A stretch of 64,000 nucleotides of DNA from Manihot esculenta (lineage: Eukaryota; Streptophyta; Magnoliopsida; Malpighiales; Euphorbiaceae), in assembly GCF_001659605.2 (NCBI RefSeq), contig NC_035169.2, positions 15,500,263 through 15,564,262 on the forward strand. The letters are read 5' to 3'. Both the position numbers and the translations under genes were made by a program. Within the stretch, counting starts at the first letter, position 1. Each line of letters opens with the position of its first letter. The notes under the pieces are model-generated. The model saw only the letters and a list, made by a program, of their open reading frames with translations. It did not search any database and had not been told where the DNA came from. Shown in pieces: positions 55,460-64,000 of the stretch.

Positions 55460-57985
55460 TCAAATTGGCTCAAGTCCCATTCCCCTCGATGTTTCATCTA
55501 TTATTTTTCTCCCTAAAGGTTTAGTCAGAGGATCGGCCAAATTCACTTCTAACTTCACATAATCAATGGAAATAGTTCCATCTTTCAGCAGTTGCTTAAT
55601 AACATTATGTCTCAGACAAATATGTCTATTCTTACCATTGAAAGTTTTATTCTTTGCAATGGCTATTGCCGGTTGGCAATCACAACGTATTGATACAGAT
55701 GGTGTTGGTGAAAAATTCATTAAATGCAGCAGACTCCCAATGATCTGTGCATATTCAGATTGAGCAACAGAGTCACCTCTATTTTTCTTTAATTGACAGT
55801 TAGGATCATAAGGGGTATTCATTGGTTTGACATTGAAATGTCCAAACTTCCTTAGAAGCTTCTCAACATAATGCTCTTGTGATGGCATTAGACTATCATT
55901 CTTCCTTATGATTCTAACTCCCAAAATCACGTTTGCTTCTCCCATATCTTTCATATCAAATTTAGGGGCAAGGAAAGTTTTTAATTTACAAACTATATCA
56001 TAACTTTACCAAAAATAAGCATATCATCCACATATAAACAAATAATAACAGATTCATCATTTATACGTTTTGTATATACACACTTATCAACTTCAACAGA
56101 GGTAAAACCACCATTCAATAAAACTTGATCAAATTTCTCATGCCACTATTTGAGGGCTTGTTTTAAATCATATAATGATCTAAGAAGTTTGCAGACTTTA
56201 TTTTCTTGACTAGGAACAATACAACCATCAGGTTGTATCATATAAATTTCTTCTTCCAAGTCTCCATTTAAAAAAACTGTTTTAACATCCATTTGATGAA
56301 TAACAAGTTTATGTATAAAAGCTAAATCAATTAATACTCTAGTAGAAGAAATTCTGTCTCAGGAAGCTAAAGCAAGTTTATATATAGAAGCTAAAGCAAA
56401 CTTATAAACTTGAGTTTATAAGTTTCAGCATAACTTATAAATATGCAATCAGAAGTTTTTGAACCTATTTTTCATTTCTTAGGATCAGGAAGAATTACTT
56501 TAGCAAAACACCCCCACACTTTTAAATATTTTAAGTTAGGTGTATAACCTTTCCAAAATTCATAGGGTGTTTTATCAGTTTTCTTATAGGGTATCCTATT
56601 TTGTAGATGACAAGCAGATAGTAAAGCTTCCCCCCAAAGGTTATTAGGTGAGGAAGAACTTATTAATAAATCATTCATCATTTCGTTTAATGTTTTATTT
56701 TTTCTTTCCACTACTCCATTGGATTCAAGTGAATAAGGTGGAGTAAATTCATGAATTATTCCTTCTTTTTCACAAAAGATATATTCTTCACCCCTATCTG
56801 ATCTAATCCTTTTTGTTTTTCTATTTAATTGATTTTCTAATTCAGCTTTATATAATTGAAACATATCAAATGGTTCATCTTTGTTTCTAAGCAAACATAC
56901 TTTAGCATATCTAAAATAGTTATCAATAAAAGTTACATAATATTTTTTTACCACCTCTAGTCATAGTTTGTTTTAAATTTCCTAAGTCTGTGTATTAAAC
57001 TAAGCAATTCAGATTCTCTATGTGTAGTTGAACATGATTTTTTGGTTGACTTAGATTCTACACAAATCTCACATTTATTTAAACATGTATTACCAGTGCC
57101 AGATATTATACCAAGATATTGCATTTTTTTTAATATAAGAAGCACTAACATGTCCTAATCTAGCATGTCATAAATCAAAAGAATAAAATAAGAAAGCACA
57201 AGAAGATGCATTTCTATTTGTTATTGCAGAAATATTGAGAACAAATAGTCTCTTATTATAATAACCTTTTCCAATAAAATTATCAATTTTAGTCAGTATA
57301 ATTTTGTTTGACCCAAAAGACAATTTAATCCCAATCTTTCTCAATGAAACTACATAAATTAAATTAGCTCTCATATTAGGTACATGAAGTATCTCATTAA
57401 GTGCCAAGATCTTGCCAAATGTGAGTTTGAGAAGAAATTCACCTTTACAAAGGATGCTTGCAGTCCTAGAATCACCCAAATGCACATGTTCTTCTCCTTA
57501 CCCTATTATAGAGTAGGAGGTAAACACATTTCTGTTTGTACAGATATGACTAGTAGCACCAAAATCTACTACCCATTTTAGCACATTAGCTACAAGAAAA
57601 GTTTGAGAAATGACCACAATAATAATGTCATCTCTTTCAGTTAAATTCATTTTTGATTTAGGAGGATTGTCATTTATCACTCTTTTCCTGTACTGGGGTG
57701 CATCATGACCCGACTTACCACATACAAGACAATATCCTTTCTTTTTAAAGATGGGATTATTAAACTTAGGTTTGTAATCAGGTTTCTCATTTTTATACCT
57801 GTTATTTGATTTGTGCACCTTTCCTTGTACAAGGTTTGTTCTTGTAGCCAACTCTTTACCTTTTGCAGCTTTAAGTTCCCTCCTGTTTGTATCTTCAATC
57901 TTTGAGATGTCATGAAAAGGTTTGGCGTATGGAGCAGCAGGCAGTGCAGAAGTAGAGACAATGACAACATTTGGTTCCATTTGTG
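55460..57985 (-). pseudogene. copia F gag-pol, frameshifted and deleted
   Basis: In copia order on the minus strand: zinc knuckle CLVCGKSGHDAPQY and protease VDFGATSHIC (57980-57498), protease end (57485-57168), pre-integrase CEICVESKSTKKSC (57151-56957), and the integrase core with second Asp RSDRGEEY and Glu NGVVERKNKT (56954-56472). Decayed RT follows (about 56400-55960), then the RT end and RNase H (55954-55460; DPLTKPLGRK). The protease motif has Phe for Thr/Ser. A frameshift precedes the first integrase Asp. In the RT-RNase H joint, AQIIGSLLHLMN passes directly to SVSIRCDCQPAIAIAKN, a deletion of several dozen codons. The capsid part of gag is missing entirely. Confidence 0.85.
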
Positions 57986-58004
57986 TACAGATAAATCCTT
58001 AAGA

Positions 58005-58474
58005 TAGTTGGAAAAATAGGATAAAATAATAAAATTTGAGTCGTGTTGAACAATGTCCTTAAGGATTTATTTTGTAATACCCCAGGATTAAACAGGTTCT
58101 TCTAGAATTTAATTTTCAGGATCAGGACAATAAAAATTTATCTCTAATTTATAACCCAGTAGAAGACAGGAAAGAAAGAATAAAGTAGAAAAAAGGGGAG
58201 TCTATATCTTTGTAAAGATGAAAGTTATTTATAGTGGAAAAACCGACCGTTATATATGGTTATAAAAATCTTGAGATAATATAATAAAATCATAATGGTC
58301 ATATTTAATATTATATTTAAATCTCATAAATAAAATATTTAATGACCATAAAATCTTTAGCGATCATAAAATCTTCAATGACCATAAAATTTTCAATGAT
58401 CATAAAATCTTCAACGGCCCTAAAATCTTTAATGACCATAAAATTTTTTGAAATATAAATTAATTTTACAAACA
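58005..58474 (-). repeat. 5' LTR of copia F (~470 bp)
   Basis: Begins TAGTTGGAAAAATA (first bases altered) and ends TTTTACAAACA. Contains an extra segment (58020-58065) relative to the partner. It abuts mid-gag sequence rather than a primer site. Confidence 0.8.
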
Positions 58475-59760
58475 CCTTAACCACTACATAAGTGTTGTAG
58501 GTACATTTATTTAGTAAAAAGATATTAAAAGTATTACCTACGACATGGTGTGGCAGTACATTACCAACGACAGAGGGGTAGTATGCATGTTTTCTTTGTA
58601 AAAGAAAATTGAAATAATTAGCCATGTAATTACCAGTGGTAGGCAATATAATTAATAAAATACGAAAATATTGAAAATATTACTTACAATATTGTGTGAT
58701 AGTAACGTAGCAACTACAAAAATGTCATAGGTAATATTGCTTTGTAAAAAAATATTGAAATCAGTACCTACGTAATTTTAGGGTGTAATTAATATAATAG
58801 ATGAAATTAAAAATATTAAAAATTTTACCTACGATATAGTATCATAACAACTTACCCACTACCTGTGTGTTGTTGGTATATTTATTTAGAAAAAATTATT
58901 AAAAATATTATCTATGACATGATTTGATAGTAAATTAACAACGACATAAAAGTGGTAGGCATGTTTTTTTTTGTAAAAAGAAATTAAAATAATTGCCCAT
59001 GTAATTACTAGTGGTAGGTAATATAATTACTAAAATATGAAAATATTGAAAATATCACCCACAATATTATGTAGTAGCAAAGTATGAACTACAAAAATGT
59101 CCTAAGTAATGTTGCTTTATAAAAAAATATTGAAATAAGTACCTACATAATTTTGGGTTAGCTACTATAATAGATGAAATTAAAAATATTAAAAACCTTA
59201 GCTATGATACCTACTACCTATGTATTGTAGATACATTTGTTTGGTAAAAAAATATTAAAAATATTACCTACGACATAAGATAATTGCCAATTACAAACGA
59301 CAGAGAGGTGGTAGGCAATTTTACTTTGTAAAAGGAAATTGATATAATTACCCATGCAATTACCCGGGTAACTAATATAATTAGTAAAATATGAAAATGT
59401 TGAAAATATCACCTACAACATTGTATGGTAGCAAAGTATCAACTACAAAGATGTCGTAGGTAATATTGCTTTGTAAAAAAAATATTGAAATAAGTACCTA
59501 CGTAATTTTGGGGTGTAGCTAATATAATAGATAAAATAAAAAACATTAGAAATCTTACCTATGACATAGTATTGTAGCACCTTACCCATTACATAGGTGT
59601 TATAGGTACATTTATTCAGTGAAAAGATATTAAAAATATTACCTATAATATGATTTGGTAGCAAATTACCAACGACAGAGGAGTGTGAGGCATACTTTCT
59701 TTGTAAAAAGGAAATTGAAATAATTACTTAAGTAGTTGTCAATCATAGATAATATAGTAG

Positions 59761-61378
59761 ATAACATTTATGTTTGTCTCGAATTGGTTTACCCTCATGA
59801 TAATTAGCTATATTTTTTTAATATTATTTATATGTCTAATTTTGGATTTAATTTAATTTATATTGAATTCAAATTTTTGGAGTTGCGAGTATGAAAACTG
59901 GAGCCTTGGCTTCTTTAAAATTTCTAAAAATGAGATTAAAATTTCTCCCTAATATTCATATAAAAAAAAAAAGAGACATAGTTTTTCTATTGATTTGAGT
60001 AAGCGAAAAATATAAAAAGTAGATGAGTTTATAATTAGCCTATTAAATTTTAGTAAGGAAAGGCTTTAATTCCATAATGTTCATATATAGTGTTACTGAA
60101 CGATTTGCTCGAACAACACTAAAAGGCTGAAAAGTAAATCTTACCTTATCTTTATTTTTCGTAATTAATATATTTTTTCATCAATATTTATTTATTTTTT
60201 CTATAAAACTAAAATTTGATACTATGGATAAAAGGTCCAAATTTAAAAGAGAATTAATTTAAAATTATATTTTTTTCCTGAAATTATAAGTTTCAGCTTA
60301 AACAGTAATATCAAATTGATCCAGTCTATTTATATACTTTATTTGAGTAAATTTTATTTTGAAAAAAATATTAAAAAATACATTAGATGCTACAAGATTA
60401 AACTAATAAAATTTAATGAAATGACTGAAGGAAATAAAATAAAAATAAAAAAATTAAGAGAGAAAAATACTAAATAAATAAATAAAACTAGACCAACTCA
60501 AATTTCAAATAAAAAAATCAAACTTCAAAAAATCTTAATATTTAATAATTATTTTTCTTAATTACTATTATTAATAAGTGTTTTCTATATAGCTTCTTTT
60601 CTTCTTCTTCTTATTATTAAAATTGACATATTTTAAATTAATGAAAATGTTATTATGATTTAGCATATTATTCATGTTAATAGAAATAGTTTAAACATAT
60701 CAATTTATATATATTTTTATTTTATTATTAATTTATTATGAGAAACAAATTAAAATAGTTTCTTTTTGTAAATTACATAAAATAACATTATAAATTTATT
60801 TTTAAATATAATTTATAACTAATTAAATACCAAATAAAGATTAAAGAGAAATAAAATCAAAATCTAAAAAAATCTCTCAAACACTCACACCCACACCCAT
60901 GATCGATCTCGATCAATCTCTCACGGTTCTGTTCATCTCAAACACCCATACCAACAAATCCAAATCTCTTTCTCTCTCTCAGTCTCCATCGGTCTCTATC
61001 AGCCTCACATTGTTAATTTTATTTTCAGATTAGTGGGATAGTCGATCTCTCATTGTTCCTCATCACCCCACCCTCTCTCGGTCACTCTCAGTCTCACCCC
61101 AACCCCTCACGGCTCAGTTTAGTGAGTTTTTTTTTTTTAGTTTTATGGGTTCTTGATATTGTGTTGTTGTGCTTAGATTGTTAGTTGATAATATTATTAT
61201 TTTTTTTATTATTTCTCTATTTTAAATCTCTAAACTGTTATTTTTTTATCAATATCCTTACAAGAATTAAGAGGAGTCCCACTATCATCTAAACTATAAT
61301 TATGCATGTTCTTAATTTGATACTATTATTGATTTTTCTTCTTTTTTTAAAAAAAAATCATCATTATGAAAGTGAAGG
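59761..61378. other. AT-rich intergenic DNA without recognised genes
   Basis: No open frame with family similarity on either strand. 60850-61130 is a pyrimidine-rich island with recurring TCTCTC, CACCC, GATCTC and ATCGGTCTC words, distinct from the AT-rich surroundings. I cannot assign it to a transposon or a gene leader. Confidence 0.5.
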
Positions 61379-62440
61379 TGATCAAGCCAAAATTAGTCTC
61401 ATTTTTCATGTTGTTATTAATGTTAAAATACACATTTTCTACCTAATTTTGTGATCTTACTCTTATTTTGCAGAAAATAGTGTAAAAGGATAACTTGATG
61501 AAAAATGGCCTTTAAACCTTCTAAAAGAGAATGAAAGAGAACAAGTCTGGTTTGCCCAAGTCGGTTTGCCCAAACCAAGTTGAAGCTAAGATGGCAAAAG
61601 GATGAGAAAAGCGCAAATTTGTTGTTCGACCAAATTGTTTGCCCAAGCGAATTGGACAAACAAACCCCGCAGAACAAAAGCAGAGAGGCAGACAGCACCC
61701 AAAATAGACTGTTTGACCAAGTTGTTTGCCCACACAGACTGGGCAAACAGATTGCGCGACAATAGAACAGCAGAAACGAGGGAAACTTGAAATTCAAGCC
61801 TTTAAGAAGTCTTTTCCTCCCCAAACACGTGAAGACAGCTCAGCAAATCTTCAAGACACCTCAGCACTCTATCCCACATATCTAGGAAGTCAAATCTTAA
61901 GAATATACAATTGCCTTCAAAGAATCAAACTCCAAATAGGAAAATGACTCCATCTAAACAAGGAAACAAAGGGCTGCATAAATCAGATATAAAAGGACAG
62001 CAAACCAGTAAGAAAAGCATATCTTCTCTTCAGAATTGAAGACAGCAGCTGCGCGCCTTCTACCGCAGCACTGCCGGCCCTTTCTCTTCTTCTTCTTGCT
62101 TTCTTTCTTTTATTTTTGTGTTAGTTTCAGCCATGAGTAGCTGAAACCCCTTTTTCTAGTTGAAGATTAAGTGAAATTTCAGTTTGTTTATAGATTTGGA
62201 GATCTGAACTTATTATTTTCTTCTTTTATTTATCAATATTTATGCAATTTCATGCTTAATTCTATTGTTACTTTGTTGTTTAGATCAATAGGGCCCATTA
62301 ATTCCTGATTGTAAAGTGATAATTTGTTAGTTTGGGTAGTTTAAGTCCGTAATTACTTGAATTATTCAAACACAAGTAACTCTTGGTATAAAAACTAAGG
62401 AGATTGGATAATCTAGCAAGATCACCATATGTTTGGGTAG
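61379..62440 (+). repeat. H-family LTR, copy 1 (5' part)
   Basis: Starts TGATCAAGCC and is similar to solo LTR H in layout: TTTTGCAGAAAA near 61468, a cluster of TTTGCCCAA/TTGGGCAAA repeats (61550-61755), CATGAGTAGCTGAAA, then TTTCTAGTTGAAG. It stops at TTTGGGTAG, where copy 2 begins, about two thirds into the LTR. Confidence 0.75.
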
Positions 62441-64000
62441 TGATCAGTCCAAATTTAGACCATTTTATCACGATGTTATTAGTGTTAATTTATATTTTTT
62501 CTGCCTAGTTTTGTGGTTTTGATCTTATTTTGCAGAAAATGGTGTAAAAAAGTAATTTGGTGTAAAGAGGTAATTTGGAGAAAATACTCTTAAAATTGCC
62601 TAAAAGAGGATAAAGGAGAACAAGCATGCCAAGTTGCAACTTAAGAGGAGATAAATAAGGAAAGTAATTTGAAACTCAAATTTCAAATCTTCAAGAGCAT
62701 TCTAAATTCAAAATTCAGCTTATTCAAGAAGCCAAATCTCAAGGAGATACACATTCAAAATTCAAAATTCAAAAGAAGGCTCCACCTCATCAAAGCAACT
62801 TGGGCAGCAACTTAAATATTGGGTAGCAAGGAAGAGCTAGGGCAGCACATAAAGGCTATAAATACATCTCTTCAAGTGCCGCACAATCCTACACAAACCC
62901 TTGGACATTCGGCCACTCCTTCTCCTTCTTATCCAAGTCAAGCCATTCGGCCACATCTTCTTCTTCCTTTCTTTTCTTTTTGAGTTTTGTTTCAGCCATG
63001 AGTGGCTGAAACTCCTTTTTCTAGTTGAAGATTAGGTGAAACTTTAGTTGTTTTATGGATTGGGAGATCTGAACATACATTGTTTATCTTTTGTTTTTCA
63101 ATATTTATGTAATTTCATGCTTAATTCCATTGTTGCTTTGTTATTTAAATCAATAAGGCCAATTGATTCTTGATTGCAAGGTAATAATTTGTTAGTTTGG
63201 ATAGTTTTGAGTGCTAATTGCTTGGATTATTCAAACATAAGTAACTCTTGGTGTAAAAACTAAGGACATTGCATGATCTAGCAATATCACCATGCATTTG
63301 GGTAGCTAAAATTAGGTCTCTCTATTTCTTAATGCAATTGACAGTTGTTAGATGCCAAAGGCCCAAGGATGTTCCTTGGCAACTTGTTGATTCCCGGACG
63401 TGAACCCCGGCACTGTTACCGTTCACGGCCCAGGGCTATCCCTCGCCTGGCCCTCTCGCCACCTCGGGCTTTCCACTGGCATCGTGAACAGCTCTTAACA
63501 TCCATTCACCCTCACGGGTTCCTGGAAGGATTTGTCCCCTTGTGTTCTTGCATCGAATGCATCCTTCCCCAAGTGGATTTGGCCCAAATTTCTCTTTGGA
63601 AATTAGGTCGCCTCCCCCACTACTCGAACCCTTGACCTCCCACTTTAAGGGAATAGTCTGGCGAGAGTGAATACCAATTGTTCCATACGTTCCCTAATTG
63701 ATTTATGCTTAAGGAGGGATATGGTGGTGAGAAACGTCTTCCACCTCCATAACTAATTTATTGAATCAAACAAAGGAAGCTAAGTATCAATGATCAATCC
63801 CAACAACTGAAGTGGATCTAATTCTTCAACTATAGCTTTTCTCATATTTGAATTCCTTTACTTAATTATTAGTTTTACTCTATTGCTTTCATTATTAGTT
63901 TAATTGAATCAATCTCAAAACCCCCCCTTTTATTTTGCTTTCAGTTTATTTACTTTCAGTTTATTTTCTTCGTCTTGATAAGGAAAATAGGTAAGTATCA
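62441..64000 (+). repeat. H-family LTR, copy 2 (continues past the right edge)
   Basis: Starts TGATCAGTCC and is collinear with copy 1 and with solo LTR H (TTTTGCAGAAAATGG, CATGAGTGGCTGAAAC, TTTCTAGTTGAAG). It reaches the stretch equivalent to GGAAAATCCGTAG of H at the window edge. It lacks the TTTGCCCAA cluster of copy 1 and is interrupted by a SINE-like repeat. Confidence 0.75.
63391..63683 (-). repeat. SINE-like repeat, third copy
   Basis: The same unit as at 3980-4514, in minus orientation: head AACAATTGGTATTC, B-box-like GGTTCGAGTAG, end CCGGGGTTCACGTCCGGG. It interrupts H-family LTR copy 2 between GGCAACTTGTTGA and CATACGTTCCC. The target duplication is unclear; a TTGTT occurs at both edges. 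Confidence 0.55.

Larger units (their letters stand above)
54512..58474 (-). mobile_element. Ty1/copia element F, 5'-deleted (TSD CCTTA)
   Basis: CCTTA at 54507-54511 and 58475-58479 exactly flanks 3,963 bp. Left LTR 54512-54909 (398 bp, TGTTGG...ACAACA) and right LTR about 58005-58474 (~470 bp). The interior is minus-strand copia gag-pol with frameshifts. No primer site or capsid-coding gag remains next to the right (5') LTR. Confidence 0.88.
54371..59760. repeat. tandem array of ~355-375-bp units, split by copia F
   Basis: The marker GCTTTGTAAAAAA recurs at about 54396, 58739, 59112 and 59467. Removing F (3,963 bp plus a 5-bp duplication) gives spacings of about 375, 373 and 355. Each unit consists of shorter ~60-85-bp modules beginning TACCTACG or similar, with ACGACA/TGTCGT and CTACAAAAATGTC motifs and A-rich ends. 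No coding sequence. The ACGACA words recall subterminal repeats of CACTA transposons, but I see no CACTA terminal inverted repeat or transposase. Confidence 0.75.

Noticed and set aside
54371..59760. Intact CACTA DNA transposon around the tandem array
   Set aside because: No CACTA terminal inverted repeat, flanking 3-bp duplication or transposase frame is visible; only the ACGACA-type words are suggestive.
61423..61947. Overlapping frames with repeated GQT/GKQ motifs
   Set aside because: They reflect the TTTGCCCAA repeats of the H-family LTR and are open on both strands.

Overview
The window is repetitive, heterochromatin-like DNA of a flowering plant. I see no host protein-coding gene, tRNA gene or rRNA gene. 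Nearly every recognisable coding stretch is a gag or pol fragment of an LTR retrotransposon: Ty3/gypsy chromoviruses of Tekay type, an Athila/Tat-type gypsy, and two Ty1/copia elements. Primer sites complementary to initiator Met-tRNA, 5-bp target duplications and TG...CA ends let most insertions be delimited to the base. The Tekay-type gag-pol and its LTR (TGTAATACC...CGTTACA) resemble families I associate with Euphorbiaceae such as cassava. That is recollection, not a search.

The layout is a nest. The oldest recognisable host is gypsy C (+ strand). Its 5' LTR starts left of the window and reappears at 14627-15375 and 29097-29725. Its gag-pol is at 29831-32644 and 50763-52680, and its 3' LTR at 52694-~54370. 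Chromovirus B (+) sits in the 5' LTR of C. B itself carries copia Z (1-3781), an inverted pair of SINE-like repeats (3980-4514) and the deleted chromovirus A (4708-11486). Chromovirus D (15376-29096, TSD CATAT) is a second insertion in the same LTR and carries the young non-autonomous element E (22623-26347, TSD GATCT). Athila-like element G (32645-50764) interrupts the pol of C. Inside G lie a chimeric Tekay insertion I/J (33084-42413), which holds solo LTR K (TSD CTTTC), then solo LTR H (44459-45870, TSD CTGGG) and a 541-bp TRIM (49398-49938, TSD TTAAC).

Right of C is an array of ~355-375-bp tandem units (54371-59760) split by copia F (54512-58474, TSD CCTTA). AT-rich DNA without genes follows, then two LTR copies of the H family (from 61379) with another SINE-like repeat at 63391-63683.

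No element shows an intact full gag-pol. D is nearest, but it has two TAG stops, a lost integrase Asp and a lost RNase H Asp. Element E has the most similar LTR pair that I compared and one open 472-498-codon frame encoding only a retropepsin-like protein. The Tekay LTRs share arrays of the palindrome TTCGGCGGCCGAA flanking a TATA box, plus a short tandem cassette whose sequence differs between subfamilies. No computation was run; identities are by eye.
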